Counted from the stretch's first letter, positions 17,872 to 27,244 are shown. The stretch: 64,000 nt of DNA from Shimia sp. SK013 (GCF_001292625.1 NZ_LAJH01000005.1:124001-188000), one strand, 5' to 3'. Notes: generated by a model from the letters alone, not told the origin. Translations and numbers: made by a program.

Positions 17872-18615
17872 TTATTGCCAGTGGCGGGAGAGTTTTCGCC
17901 AAGCGACCACAATCGACATGGGTTTCCAGCTGCCCATGCCGAAATGCTTGACCTCGCGCCAGTGCAGCGCGGGGCGGTCCACAAAACGCACGCCGTCGAT
18001 GAGGACAGACCGCTCTTTGCGCAGGTGGCGCACCAGATCAGGGGCGGAATGACCGCGTTCAGCCAGCCAGTCATAGATTACATCGGTGAAGACGCCGGGG
18101 CCGGTTTTTTTGATGGTCCAGTCGGGATGGTCGCGGGTGAAAAACGGGTCATGCGCATTTATGGCGATGCGACGGGCGGTTTCCGCGAGAATGTCGTGAC
18201 CGGGTTTGAAGGCGAAGGTCCAGTTGGAGAACGCAACGATATTATCGCGCCACCACAGATCAAGGTTGTAAGCGCCGCCGGATTTTACGTGACCGGTGGG
18301 CTGCCAGTTGGGGAACTTGTTGAGGTAGTCGCCGTCGATGCCGATCACGGCCTCGTCGTCTGGATCGATCCAGCTTGAGAGCGGTTTGCGGCAGATGGTG
18401 TCTGCATCCGAGTAAAGTCCACCGTGGTGCAGCAGGACAAGCACGCGCCAGAAGTCGGACCGTTCTACCGGATTGAGGGCCATGTAGGTGTCGAGATGTT
18501 CGGGAAACACGTCGCTTATGAGCGCAAGACAATCCTGATCATCGTTGAAGTCCACGTGCCAGTCGGGGTTTTGTTTTTCCCACGACAGAATCCATCGCTG
18601 CATCGGGCGGTCCAT
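17872..18615 (-). CDS. DXD-motif glycosyltransferase (OCH1/GT32-like)
   Basis: This is a glycosyltransferase of the DXD sugar-binding group; the nucleotide-sugar/metal motif is LYSDADTIC near residue 72, after HHGGLY. It likely adds a sugar to a surface polysaccharide or glycolipid. The first in-frame ATG is at 18615, but the conserved family N-terminus (IPRSIFQTWKT) is encoded upstream, at about 18663-18631, in the same frame. No ATG, GTG or TTG lies between the in-frame TAG (18714-18712) and 18615. An ATC at 18681, with AGGA 8 bases before it, would give a natural start (I/M-SAQPNIPRS), so either a rare start codon or a start-codon mutation is implied. Confidence 0.8.
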   Translation of the reverse strand: MDRPMQRWILSWEKQNPDWHVDFNDDQDCLALISDVFPEHLDTYMALNPVERSDFWRVLVLLHHGGLYSDADTICRKPLSSWIDPDDEAVIGIDGDYLNKFPNWQPTGHVKSGGAYNLDLWWRDNIVAFSNWTFAFKPGHDILAETARRIAINAHDPFFTRDHPDWTIKKTGPGVFTDVIYDWLAERGHSAPDLVRHLRKERSVLIDGVRFVDRPALHWREVKHFGMGSWKPMSIVVAWRKLSRHWQ

Positions 18616-18826
18616 CGCGGTGACGTCTTTTGTCTTCCATGTCTGAAAGATCGAACGGGGGATGTTTGGCTGGGCGGAGATTGGATTTGTCCTGTTGCAG
18701 TTTCCGCCACCCTAGGGCGACGACCGCGGGCGGGCAAGCTGTTGGTGAAACTTGGGATTTGACCTTTGGGACAGCCGCGCCAAGATGGCAAGGTGATCAA
18801 GAAAGGGCGCAGGTTTGCCGATACCA

Positions 18827-19618
18827 ATGGGATATTCAGAGGCGATTGTCACACCACAACAGTCGCGTTCTGTCGAGGCGGTGTGGTCCTATGTTGCCAC
18901 ATCTTCGGGCCGTGGAGTTATCCTGCCAGACGGGCGGTGTGATTTGATTTTGCGGTTTCGTGAAGGCCAGAGGGGCACGGTTCAGCCAGTGGTTACGGGG
19001 CCAGCGACGCAGCCGTATGAAATACGCTATGCGGCGGGCGATGGCTGGGTTGGCGTGCGGGTGCGGCCAGAGCGCGGGGTCGCTGTGTGGGGCAAGGCAA
19101 TACGGGCGGCAAAGGATCAGGTGCGGCGCGGGGCGGAGGCTGTGACATTGGTGCCGGCATTGGCTGAATTGGTGGATATGGCACCCCGTGAGGCAGAGCT
19201 GCGCGCGGGATTATTGGATGTGCCGGATGTCTTGGCGTATCGGGATGTGGATGCACGCGTTGCACGAACGGTCCAGCAGATACACCTGACTGGCGGACGG
19301 GTCAGTGTTACGGATTTGGCGGCGCGGGTTGGTGTCACCGCGCGGCATTTGGGCCGGCTGTTTCAAAGCTCAGTCGGGCTTGGGGTGAAGACATACATCG
19401 GATTGGTGCGCTTTCATCGCGCGTTGCGATTGGCGGTGCGGGGTGGTGTGTCGCTGAGCGAGGTGGCGTTTGAAGCAGGCTTTGCCGATCAGGCGCATCT
19501 GAGCCGTGCGGTGCGGCGGTTTGGAGGGATTTCGCCGGGACGCGTGCCACCGGAGTTGATTTTGCCCGGTGTGGCCGGATCTGGGCAGGGATTGTTTGGC
19601 GCGGCAGGTCAATTTTGA
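18827..19618 (+). CDS. AraC-family transcriptional regulator
   Basis: About 263 residues have a DUF6597-like or general sensor N-terminus (GVILPDGRCDLILRF) and a C-terminal AraC DNA-binding domain from about residue 165 (VSVTDLAARVGVTARHLGRLF, then LSEVAFEAGFADQAHLSRAVRRFGGISPG). The ATG at 18827 is used; a TTG at 18815 is also in frame and neither has a strong ribosome site. It precedes a glyoxalase-fold protein and a DUF1801 protein on the same strand with a 52-base gap, so it may control them. Its inducer is unknown. Confidence 0.87.
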   Translation: MGYSEAIVTPQQSRSVEAVWSYVATSSGRGVILPDGRCDLILRFREGQRGTVQPVVTGPATQPYEIRYAAGDGWVGVRVRPERGVAVWGKAIRAAKDQVRRGAEAVTLVPALAELVDMAPREAELRAGLLDVPDVLAYRDVDARVARTVQQIHLTGGRVSVTDLAARVGVTARHLGRLFQSSVGLGVKTYIGLVRFHRALRLAVRGGVSLSEVAFEAGFADQAHLSRAVRRFGGISPGRVPPELILPGVAGSGQGLFGAAGQF

Positions 19619-19670
19619 CGATGTCCGATTTGTTCAAGATCGGGGGCTTGGACCACGGTAAGGTGAGGGC

Positions 19671-20069
19671 ATGAAACTTGGATACACAATCATTTATGTA
19701 GCTGATGTGCCCGCAACGGTCGCATTCTACGAAACCGCATTTGGCCTGGCGCAGCGCTTTGTGCATGAAAGCAACCTGTATGCCGAGATGGAGACGGGTG
19801 AGACCGCACTGGCATTTGCCGCCGACAGCGCGGCCGAGATGAATGGGCTGGCCTTTGCGCCCAATGAAAAGGCGGCAGTGCCTGCGGGGTGGGAGATCTG
19901 TTTCGTCACTGACGACGTGGCGGGAGGTTTCGCCAAAGCTGTCGAGGAAGGCTGCACGCCTGTGACCGCGCCCGAGACAAAACCTTGGGGGCAGGTTGTG
20001 GCGTATGTGCGGGATATGAACGGGTGCATAGTGGAAATCGCCTCGCCCATCGATAAAGGGACAGAATGA
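19671..20069 (+). CDS. VOC (glyoxalase/bleomycin-resistance fold) protein
   Basis: This 132-residue protein has two beta-alpha-beta-beta-beta modules of the vicinal oxygen chelate superfamily: LGYTIIYVADVPATVAFYE at the start and WGQVVAYVRDMNGCIVEIA at the end, with a Glu in each module typical of metal ligands. Small VOC proteins are metal-dependent lyases, dioxygenases or binding proteins. It overlaps the next gene by 4 bases (ATGA), so the two form a unit. Confidence 0.83.
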   Translation: MKLGYTIIYVADVPATVAFYETAFGLAQRFVHESNLYAEMETGETALAFAADSAAEMNGLAFAPNEKAAVPAGWEICFVTDDVAGGFAKAVEEGCTPVTAPETKPWGQVVAYVRDMNGCIVEIASPIDKGTE

Positions 20070-20383
20070 TGGACGCCGCCGATATCGTGGATGCTTTGGA
20101 GCGGGTGATTACTGATGCGGCACCCGAATTGCATGGGCGTGGCATGTATGGCGGGCAGGTGTTGGAGCGTGAAGCAGGGGTTGCTGCAACGTTGGTCGGC
20201 GGGTATTTCGTCTACAAAGCCCATGTGTCGTTTGAGTTCTCACAAGGCGCGCAATTGAATGACCCGGCAGGTCATCTGGAAGGCAAAGGCAAAGCACGAC
20301 GCCATTTGAAGTTACGTAACTTTCGCGACATTGAAAGCAAAGATGTCGCCGGTTTTCTGGCGCAGGCGGTGGCGAAAGCCTGA
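20066..20383 (+). CDS. DUF1801 (YdhG-like) domain protein
   Basis: This 105-residue protein belongs to the DUF1801/YdhG family (C-terminal GHLEGKGKARRHLKLRNF is the recognisable part). Some members resemble iron chaperones or frataxin-fold proteins, but function is unknown. Translation is coupled to the VOC gene through ATGA. Confidence 0.78.
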   Translation: MMDAADIVDALERVITDAAPELHGRGMYGGQVLEREAGVAATLVGGYFVYKAHVSFEFSQGAQLNDPAGHLEGKGKARRHLKLRNFRDIESKDVAGFLAQAVAKA

Positions 20384-20494
20384 ATTTTTCAGGTCGATTG
20401 CGTGAATGTGATCGGCTGCGTTCTTTGTGAAAGCGTTTTGGCCAATTTTGGGCAACAAAATTTCCGCCAACTCTTGCAAATCCTCTTTTGGAGT

Positions 20495-20528
20495 GGCACC
20501 CGTTCTGATCAGACATGCAACGGGTGCC
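20495..20528 (+). repeat. Leader inverted repeat upstream of ilvD
   Basis: The arms GGCACCCGTT (20495-20504) and AACGGGTGCC (20519-20528) form a perfect 10-pair stem with a 14-base loop, 36 bases before the ilvD start. No U tract follows, and no obvious Leu/Ile/Val-rich leader peptide precedes it, so classic attenuation is not supported. It may be an mRNA structure or an operator. Confidence 0.55.
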
Positions 20529-20564
20529 GGAAGGGTGCCCACGCCATCCGCAGGAGAGCAAAAG

Positions 20565-22415
20565 ATGCCCGATCTTCGTTCCAAGACCTCGACCTTTGGC
20601 CGCCGTATGGCCGCTGCCCGCGCGCTGTGGCGTGCAACAGGTATGAAAACCGAGGACTTTGGCAAACCGATTGTGGCGGTGGTCAACTCGTTCACCGAAT
20701 TTGTCCCCGGTCACGTGCACCTTAAGGACATGGGCCAGCTTGTGGCGCGTGAGATCGAAAAAGCCGGTGGTGTTGCCAAAGAAATGAACACCATTGCCGT
20801 GGATGACGGCATTGCGATGGGCCACGACGGGATGCTGTATTCTCTGCCAAGCCGCGAAGTGATCGCTGACAGCGTGGAATACATGGCGAACGCGCACTGT
20901 GCCGACGCATTGGTGTGCATCTCCAACTGCGACAAGATCACGCCCGGCATGTTGATGGCGGCGATGCGTCTGAACATTCCGGCGATCTTTGTGTCGGGTG
21001 GACCAATGGAAGCGGGCAAGGTCATTTTGTCCGATGGTGAGCACAAGGCCGACCTCGTGACCGCGATTGTTGGCGCGACCGATGAAGACCGCAGTCAGGA
21101 CGAAGTTGACAAGCTGGAACGCTCGGCCTGTCCGACGTGCGGATCTTGCTCGGGTATGTTCACGGCGAACTCGATGAACTGTCTGGCCGAAGCGCTCGGT
21201 CTGGCGTTGCCGGGCAACGGATCGCTGTTGGCGACGCACTCCAAACGGCGTGGGCTGTTTAAAGAGGCTGGCCACCGGATCGTGGAGCTGTGTGAACGCT
21301 GGTACAAAGATGGGGATGAGACTGCGCTGCCGCGCGGGATTGCCAACTTTAGGGCTTTTGAAAATGCGATGGCTTTGGACATTGCGATGGGTGGGTCCAC
21401 CAACACGGTGCTGCACTTGTTGGCGATTGCGCATGAGGGCGAAGTAGATTTCACCATGGCCGACATGGACCGTCTGAGCCGCGAAGTGCCGCATCTTTGT
21501 AAAGTGGCGCCGTCGACGCCAAAGTATCACATGGAAGACGTGCACCGCGCAGGTGGTATCGCGCGGATCTTGGGCGAGCTGGACCGTGAAGGCAAAATTC
21601 ACCGAGATTGCTCGACTGTGCATGAGAAGACCGTTGGCGAGTTCCTGGACAAGTGGGATGTGCGGCGTGAAAGCGCGGGCAATGAGGCGCATGACATGTT
21701 TATCGCGGCCCCCGGTGGTGTGCGCACGACGCAGGCGTTCAGCCAGTCGCGGATGTATACGGAATTGGATGTCGACATCGAGGACGGGTGTGTGCGCGAT
21801 TACGCCAATGCCTACTCCGAAGAAGGCGGGCTTTGCGTACTTTCGGGCAACTTGGCCGAGCAGGGCTGTATCGTGAAGACGGCTGGCGTTGTGAAAGAGA
21901 TGTATGAATTCGAGGGCACGGCTGTGGTCTTTGAAAGCATGGAAGACAGTATGCACGGCATTCTGGGCGGCAAAGTGAAGCCGAACTCGGTTGTGGTCAT
22001 CCGCTATGAAGGCCCCAAAGGCGGGCCGGGCATGCAGGAGATGCTGTATCCAACTGCATATCTGAAGTCGAAAAAGCTCGACACCACCTGTGCGCTTTTG
22101 ACGGATGGGCGGTTCTCGGGCGGGACGGCTGGTTTGTCGATTGGCCACGCCTCGCCGGAAGCGGCTGAGAAAGGCTTGATTGCTTTGGTGGAGGATGGCG
22201 ACCGGATCACCATCTCGATCCCCGAGCGGTCGATCCATCTGGATGTGTCGGATGAGGAAATTGCCCGTCGTCGGGCCGCGCATCCGCAGGCGGACAAGAA
22301 ATCGTGGAAAGCCGAAGGGCGGCCGCGGGCAGTGTCTACGGCGCTTAAGGTCTATGCCGCGCATGTTGCAAACGCGTCGCTGGGCGCAGTTCGACTGCCT
22401 CCTGAAGAAGATTGA
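20565..22415 (+). CDS. ilvD: Dihydroxy-acid dehydratase
   Basis: This 616-residue enzyme dehydrates 2,3-dihydroxy-isovalerate and -methylvalerate in valine, isoleucine and CoA-precursor synthesis; length matches the E. coli enzyme. Iron-sulfur cluster Cys residues lie in [12 protein letters not shown] and [18 protein letters not shown], with [11 protein letters not shown] near the N-terminus and GRFSGGT near the C-terminus. The ATG at 20565 has CAGGAG upstream; the frame runs back to 20427 without such a site. It is monocistronic, with a terminator at 22443-22468. Confidence 0.97.
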   Translation: MPDLRSKTSTFGRRMAAARALWRATGMKTEDFGKPIVAVVNSFTEFVPGHVHLKDMGQLVAREIEKAGGVAKEMNTIAVDDGIAMGHDGMLYSLPSREVIADSVEYMANAHCADALVCISNCDKITPGMLMAAMRLNIPAIFVSGGPMEAGKVILSDGEHKADLVTAIVGATDEDRSQDEVDKLERSACPTCGSCSGMFTANSMNCLAEALGLALPGNGSLLATHSKRRGLFKEAGHRIVELCERWYKDGDETALPRGIANFRAFENAMALDIAMGGSTNTVLHLLAIAHEGEVDFTMADMDRLSREVPHLCKVAPSTPKYHMEDVHRAGGIARILGELDREGKIHRDCSTVHEKTVGEFLDKWDVRRESAGNEAHDMFIAAPGGVRTTQAFSQSRMYTELDVDIEDGCVRDYANAYSEEGGLCVLSGNLAEQGCIVKTAGVVKEMYEFEGTAVVFESMEDSMHGILGGKVKPNSVVVIRYEGPKGGPGMQEMLYPTAYLKSKKLDTTCALLTDGRFSGGTAGLSIGHASPEAAEKGLIALVEDGDRITISIPERSIHLDVSDEEIARRRAAHPQADKKSWKAEGRPRAVSTALKVYAAHVANASLGAVRLPPEED

Positions 22416-22442
22416 TCGGTTTGATCAGCGTGTGAAATTGAG

Positions 22443-22468
22443 ACGGGGTCGCGGTGCGGCCCCGTTTT
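22443..22468 (+). terminator. Rho-independent terminator of ilvD
   Basis: The stem ACGGGGTCGC (22443-22452) and GCGGCCCCGT (22456-22465) has ten pairs including one G-U, a 3-base loop, and TTTT following. It lies 27 bases past the ilvD stop and before the convergent thiolase gene. Confidence 0.85.
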
Positions 22469-22497
22469 GCATTTGGGTATTTAGAACCGGAAAGAAA

Positions 22498-23682
22498 TTA
22501 CAAGGACGTTGGTGAAAACGCCGCCGTAATGCCTTGGCCACCGCCGATGCCGATCATGGCCATGGCAAGCGCATCTTGGGGCGCAGGGGTGCGGATCAGT
22601 TGGGAGAATAGCCGTGTAACGAGGATAGCGCCGGACGCGCCAAAGGGATGGCCAAGCGCGATGGCGCCGCCTTGCGGGTTGGGCAAAGTTTCAGGGATTC
22701 CGAGCGCGTCGAGGCAGGCGAGGGTCTGGGAGGCAAAGGCTTCGTTGAATTCGAGATGAGTGAGCGCATCAATCGACAGGTCGGGGTTGCGCGTCAGCAG
22801 TTTTTGGGTGGACACGACGGGGCCGATGCCGAGCAGGTTGGGGTCAACGCCTGCTGCGGTGGCGTCCAGAAAAGCCAGCGCGGTTGTGTGGCCAAAGGAT
22901 TTGGCGCGGGCTGCCGACGTGACGATAACAACGCAAGCACCGTCGTTGAGCGGGCAGGCGTTGCCGACTGTGACAGTGCCGCCTTTGCGAAAAGCTGGCC
23001 GCAGACGGGCGAGGCGGGCCACGGTCATGCCAGCGCGGATGCATTCGTCTTGGGATTGGCCCGCAATGGCGACGATTTCGGCGCTGAAGGCGCCTGCGGT
23101 TTGCGCAGCGGCGGCGCGGGATTGGGAACGTTCGGCGAAGGCGTCTTGGCGGGCGCGGGAGATACCGTAGGTTTCAGCGACGTTTTCGGCGGCTTCGCCC
23201 ATGTCGGGATCGCCAATAGCTTCGGGTGCAAAGCGGGCGCGCACGTAGCGGTGTTCTGCGAGATCACCGCTGGCAGGCAGGGTGCGCAAAGGTGCGCGGC
23301 TTTGGCTTTCGACGCCGCCTGCGAGAATGCAGGTAGCTGAGCCGGATGCGATACGCAGGCAGGCCTGCCAAATCGCTTCAAGACCGGAGCCACATTGGCG
23401 GTCGACTGTTACGGCAGGGATGGCCGCGGGCAGGCCGGCGTGCAGCGCTGCAAGGCGCGCGACGTTGCCGCCGGGACCTGCAGCGTTGCCAAGGATGACC
23501 TCGTCGATTTGGGTGGGCGCGATGTTGGCGTCAGAGATCGCGGCCTGCATCACGGGTGCGGCGAGGTCTTCGACGTCAAGCGAGGTAAACATGCCACGTG
23601 CGCGGCCTATGGCGCTGCGCCTTGCGGCGATGATCACCGGTTGGCGATCAGCTGGCAGGGTGAAGCGGGGCAAGGCGGGCAT
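22498..23682 (-). CDS. Thiolase-family protein (acetyl-CoA acetyltransferase-like) lacking the second Cys
   Basis: This 394-residue thiolase carries the acyl-accepting Cys (VDRQCGSG, about residue 92), NEAFA, and the His motif GHPFGASGA. At the C-terminal motif the usual CxGGG is replaced: the sequence reads MIGIGGGQG, so the base Cys is Gly. It overlaps the acyl-CoA ligase gene by 35 bases and is last in a run with bioY. In the context of biotin-precursor uptake, it may condense or cleave a pimeloyl-like CoA rather than act in ordinary beta-oxidation. Catalytic competence without the second Cys is uncertain. Confidence 0.85.
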   Translation of the reverse strand: MPALPRFTLPADRQPVIIAARRSAIGRARGMFTSLDVEDLAAPVMQAAISDANIAPTQIDEVILGNAAGPGGNVARLAALHAGLPAAIPAVTVDRQCGSGLEAIWQACLRIASGSATCILAGGVESQSRAPLRTLPASGDLAEHRYVRARFAPEAIGDPDMGEAAENVAETYGISRARQDAFAERSQSRAAAAQTAGAFSAEIVAIAGQSQDECIRAGMTVARLARLRPAFRKGGTVTVGNACPLNDGACVVIVTSAARAKSFGHTTALAFLDATAAGVDPNLLGIGPVVSTQKLLTRNPDLSIDALTHLEFNEAFASQTLACLDALGIPETLPNPQGGAIALGHPFGASGAILVTRLFSQLIRTPAPQDALAMAMIGIGGGQGITAAFSPTSL

Positions 23683-25159
23683 CCTTTTCTTCGAGCCAGC
23701 GGAGTAGCGTGGCGCGGTCGGGTTTGCCGCTGCTGGTCAGGGGCCATTGGGAGGCGCGAAAGAAGCGGCGGGGCAGTTTGTAGCGCGGCAGCCGGATGGC
23801 GAGTTGGCTGCGGATCTCCTCAAGCGGCGTGTCACCTTGCAGCATCGCGACGAGTTCCTGACCCCGCGATGGATGCGTGCGGCCAAGGACCAGCGCCGTT
23901 GTGATGCCGGGAATTTCAGAGAGCGCGGTTTCGATTTCCTGCGGATAGACGTTGTGGCCCGCGGTGATGACCATACCGCCCTCTCGGCCCAAAAGCGTAA
24001 GTGAGCCATCAAAATTGAGTTTGCCAAGGTCACCCACTGTGGCCCATGGACCTTCGCGCCGGAAGCCGGAGTGGCGGCCGCCCCAGAGGTAGCCTTCGAT
24101 GGCAAGATCGCCGCGCACGAAGATGGTGCCGGGTTGGCCCTGGGCAACTTCGGAGCCGTTTTCGCGGACTGAAAGCGCGACATGTGGAAAAGGGTGGCCG
24201 ACGGAGTTGGCGGGGGCGGAGGAGGAGGAACGGCCATGGGTGTTGAGGCTGACAAACCCCAGTTCGGAGGCGCCGTAGTATTCATGGATGCGGGCGCGGG
24301 GAAAGAAGTCGCGGGCCTTTGCGAGCAGGGCGGGGTCGAGCTTGGCGCCAGCGGTGGTGATCTCGATCACCTGATTCTGTGGGGTGCCATGGCAGAGCGC
24401 GGCGAGCAACGACGGTACAGCGACGATGCGGCGTGTGGCTGACATGGCGCGGTGCGCGTCGGTCAGATCAAAGCGCGTGATCGTGTGAAAGGCAGCGCCG
24501 AGGTCGAGGGTTTCGGCAAGCGCATAAAGCGAGATGCCGTGCGCCAGTGGGCCGGGCGAGAAGGTGTGGCTTTTGTCGGTAAGGGCAAAGGCCAGTCGGG
24601 AGGCATCCAGCGATGCGCGCCAACTGTGGCGGGCGCGGGCAAAGGCCTTGGGTTCGGACGTGGTGCCGGAGGTGAAGCCCACCATGAATGTGTCGCGCGG
24701 AGACGTAAGAGGCAGGTCCGTTGGGTCTGCAAGAAACGCTTCAAACGCGTCGGTGTCCACGGTGATGGCCGGGATGTTCAGGCGTTGAGCGGCGTCGATG
24801 AGGGCCGTTTGTGTGGACAGGCAAAAAACCACATCCGGTGGCAGTTTTGTCAACATGCGTTGGTGCAGGGCCGCAGGCCAATGCGGGTCCAGCAACATCA
24901 CGGCGTGCGGCGTGGCAAGTGCTGCTGGAAGGAGTGTGGCGGCGGCAGGGTGGTTGCCGATGGCAACAGCGAAGAGGCGGGATTCGGCTGGCAGCGTCAA
25001 GTCGGCATTGCGGCGGCTCGGCAAGGCAGTCAGCGCGGCATGCAGACGCTGTAGCCGCCTAAGCAACGCGCTATAGGTCAGCGGTGTGCCGGAAATAGAG
25101 ACCGCCAGCGCGTCGGGGCGCTGGCGGGCGTGATGGTCAAGTGCGTGGCGAAGTGGCAA
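23648..25159 (-). CDS. AMP-forming acyl-CoA ligase linked to bioY
   Basis: About 503 residues of the adenylate-forming superfamily: phosphate-binding loop FTSGTTSEPKAFAR (about residue 150), YYGASELGF, a GDLG aspartate motif, and the C-terminal hinge and Lys region (LTSSGKPDRATLL). It activates a carboxylic acid to acyl-AMP and then acyl-CoA. The start is TTG at 25159 with GAGG 6 bases upstream, 8 bases past the bioY stop; the longer open frame above it only shadows bioY and bioN. Its position between bioY and a thiolase suggests pimelate or a related diacid as substrate, which is an inference. Confidence 0.85.
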   Translation of the reverse strand: MPLRHALDHHARQRPDALAVSISGTPLTYSALLRRLQRLHAALTALPSRRNADLTLPAESRLFAVAIGNHPAAATLLPAALATPHAVMLLDPHWPAALHQRMLTKLPPDVVFCLSTQTALIDAAQRLNIPAITVDTDAFEAFLADPTDLPLTSPRDTFMVGFTSGTTSEPKAFARARHSWRASLDASRLAFALTDKSHTFSPGPLAHGISLYALAETLDLGAAFHTITRFDLTDAHRAMSATRRIVAVPSLLAALCHGTPQNQVIEITTAGAKLDPALLAKARDFFPRARIHEYYGASELGFVSLNTHGRSSSSAPANSVGHPFPHVALSVRENGSEVAQGQPGTIFVRGDLAIEGYLWGGRHSGFRREGPWATVGDLGKLNFDGSLTLLGREGGMVITAGHNVYPQEIETALSEIPGITTALVLGRTHPSRGQELVAMLQGDTPLEEIRSQLAIRLPRYKLPRRFFRASQWPLTSSGKPDRATLLRWLEEKDARLAPLHPAS

Positions 25160-25167
25160 GCGCGTCC

Positions 25168-25698
25168 TCAGAGATTTGGATAGGCGCGGCGCAGACCGTT
25201 GGTCAGCAGCGCGGCGATAACGACCTTTACCAAATCTCCGGGGATGAAAATAGAGTTGTTCACAAAGGCCACGCCCAACGGGATTTCTGAGAAGATCGCA
25301 TACCAGACAATGCCAAAGGCGTGCATGACGACGATGCCGCCAAACGCGATGATTGCGCCAATAAGCCAGACGTTTGCGTCCTTGCGGCGCGCCAGCAGGG
25401 CTCCGATCAGGAAGGCGCAAAGAGGCCAAGCCAACACATAGCCGGACCAAGGCCCAACCAAAGCCGCCATGCCGCCGCGCCCGCCGGCCAACAGTGGCAG
25501 TCCAATGGCGATCAGCGCGAGAAACAGCATCATGGCCAACCCGCCGCGACGTGCACCGGCGAGGCTGCCAGCCAACATGACCCCCAGAGATTGCGCGGTG
25601 ATGTTGATGCCAAAGCCAGTGGGAATGGGCGGGACAATTCCGAGCGCGGCTGTAAGGGCTGCGAATAGCGCGATGTAGACGATGTCTTTGGTGGTCAT
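25168..25698 (-). CDS. bioY: Biotin ECF transporter substrate-capture protein
   Basis: This 176-residue membrane protein of six helices is BioY, the high-affinity biotin-binding S-component. Recognisable segments are the N-terminal ALFAALTAALG, ITAQSLGVMLAGSLAGARRG, and GGRGGMAALVGPWSGYVLAW. It works with BioM (ATPase) and BioN (T-component), encoded upstream on the same strand after a 114-base gap, which holds no recognisable gene and could hold a separate promoter. I saw no BioR-type TTATnnATAA operator in it. Confidence 0.93.
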   Translation of the reverse strand: MTTKDIVYIALFAALTAALGIVPPIPTGFGINITAQSLGVMLAGSLAGARRGGLAMMLFLALIAIGLPLLAGGRGGMAALVGPWSGYVLAWPLCAFLIGALLARRKDANVWLIGAIIAFGGIVVMHAFGIVWYAIFSEIPLGVAFVNNSIFIPGDLVKVVIAALLTNGLRRAYPNL

Positions 25699-25812
25699 GG
25701 CGTTTTTGTCCCGTGCGTTTGATCTTGGAATGCGCCTTGCGGCGCAAAATTTGGCGTGGGGTAAAATCCGCGCGGGGCAGCAACAAGGGCAGAGGGCGAC
25801 TTGGGTGCGGAA

Positions 25813-26409
25813 TTAGGAACGATATCCTCGGGAGTCGATGGCATCGGAAATATCGTCCGCCATCTTGATCGTGCGGATGGCGACCGGCATGGCCACAGCC
25901 AGCACCGAGCGTTCCAGACCGCGCGCTTTTTGCGCCTCGCGCACCTCGGTGGTGATATTGCTGAGTACGGGTATAAAGCGTAGGGCCAGCGAAATCGCGA
26001 GGCCGACTTTGTCCGGATTCACGCCAATCGGGCGCAGAAAGCGCAAGCTGCGGGTGATTGTGTCGATCATGTCGCTGGAGCGTGTGGTCAGGGTGACGAG
26101 ACTGGCCAACAGCAGAAGTGCTGCCAGTCGCAATACAACAAATGCTGCCAGATATGGGCCGCTCAGCCACCATTGCAGGACAAAGAAAAACAGAAACAAC
26201 CAAAGAACGGGGCGAAGTTGCTCAAGTGCTTTGCGTTGGGGCAGACCCGCGACGCGATAGAGCACCAGCGTGGCACATAAGGCCAAAAGGGGGGCCCACA
26301 CCGCGTCGACAAAAAACAGCGTCGTGCCTGCGATCAGCAGCAGCAGAAATTTCGGCCCCGGAGAAGTGCGGTGGAAGATCGATTTGCCCGGCGTATAGAG
26401 GTCCAGCAT
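25813..26409 (-). CDS. bioN: Energy-coupling factor transporter transmembrane protein (T-component)
   Basis: This 198-residue integral membrane protein of the CbiQ family has N-terminal YTPGKSIFHRTSPGPKFLLLL and C-terminal coupling motifs with Ala-Arg-Gly (EAQKARGLERS). It links the ATPase BioM to BioY. Its start shares one base with the bioM stop (TGATG), so they are coupled. Confidence 0.9.
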   Translation of the reverse strand: MLDLYTPGKSIFHRTSPGPKFLLLLIAGTTLFFVDAVWAPLLALCATLVLYRVAGLPQRKALEQLRPVLWLFLFFFVLQWWLSGPYLAAFVVLRLAALLLLASLVTLTTRSSDMIDTITRSLRFLRPIGVNPDKVGLAISLALRFIPVLSNITTEVREAQKARGLERSVLAVAMPVAIRTIKMADDISDAIDSRGYRS

Positions 26410-27083
26410 CAGCCCATCAACTCTGTGTAGATCGGGATTGCTTTGGACGGGACATCGTCGGCAAAGACGCGGCCCTCGTCGATCACGATCACGCGGTCGT
26501 AGTCGGTGATCTGGTCAAGGTCGTGGGTGACGTGGATCAGCGTTTGATCGAGCGCGCTCAGAGCACGTGTCACGCGGCGCTTGTTGCGCAGGTCAAGAAG
26601 CGTGGTTGGCTCGTCCAACACGATATACTGCGGCGCCATCACCAAGACACCTGAGATCGCGAGCAACTGTTTTTGGCCGCCGGACAGCAAATGCGCGGGA
26701 TGTTCGCGCATGTCGGTCATGTCGTATCGCGCGAGGATTTCTGTGATGCGCGCGTCGATGGTGGCTTTGTCCAAACCAAGGTTTTTCATACCGAAGGCGA
26801 GGTCTTCCTCGACCACCGGAAAGACAATCTGATTGTCGGGGTTCTGAAAGACAAAGCCGACGCGGGCGCGCACGTCTTTGCCTTTCTTGGCGGTGTCAAA
26901 TCCGTCGATGGCGACAGTGCCGGAAGTGGGAAGAGCCAGACCGTTCAGCAGTCGCGCAAAAGAAGATTTACCCGATCCGTTGGCGCCGATCACGGCGATA
27001 CGGCGTTCGGTCAGGGTCAGGGAAATGTCGTGCAGCACAGGATGGTCGCCAAAGGCGAGGCTGACATTGGTGAGTTGAATCAT
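26409..27083 (-). CDS. bioM: Energy-coupling factor transporter ATPase
   Basis: This 224-residue ABC ATPase of the CbiO type has Walker A GANGSGKS (about residue 36), a Q-loop within [11 protein letters not shown] typical of ECF ATPases, signature LLSGGQKQ and HVTHDLDQ. It powers biotin uptake with BioN and BioY and is the first gene of the bioMNY-ligase-thiolase run. Confidence 0.92.
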   Translation of the reverse strand: MIQLTNVSLAFGDHPVLHDISLTLTERRIAVIGANGSGKSSFARLLNGLALPTSGTVAIDGFDTAKKGKDVRARVGFVFQNPDNQIVFPVVEEDLAFGMKNLGLDKATIDARITEILARYDMTDMREHPAHLLSGGQKQLLAISGVLVMAPQYIVLDEPTTLLDLRNKRRVTRALSALDQTLIHVTHDLDQITDYDRVIVIDEGRVFADDVPSKAIPIYTELMG

Positions 27084-27145
27084 GGCTGTCCCTGACGGCG
27101 GTTTTGGCGCTCATAGCGCAAATGACGCGTCGGTTGAAGCGGTGG

Positions 27146-27180
27146 GATGCCTGCGGCGCAGGTATTTATGGAACAAAAAG
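27146..27180 (+). repeat. GC hairpin plus TATTT intergenic element, copy B
   Basis: GCCTGCGGCGCAGGTATTT is followed by GGAACAAAAAG. The stem CCTGC/GCAGG differs from copy C (CCTCC/GGAGG) by a compensated base pair, so the hairpin itself is conserved. It lies between bioM and the FAD oxidoreductase gene, 65 bases past the latter's stop. Confidence 0.65.
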
Positions 27181-27244
27181 CGCGGGGGTGTGGAAAGCTG
27201 TCCCGAATGCGCACTACAGGAACGGCGTGATTCTGGCGTTTTGG

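Noticed and set aside
20109-22364. 751-residue minus-strand open frame opposite ilvD
   Set aside because: It is a long shadow frame of ilvD caused by high GC; no recognisable domain, and the opposite strand has a complete dihydroxy-acid dehydratase.
25160-26203. N-terminal extension of the acyl-CoA ligase to 851 residues
   Set aside because: This part runs through bioY and bioN in another frame; the TTG at 25159 has a good ribosome site and begins the conserved sequence.
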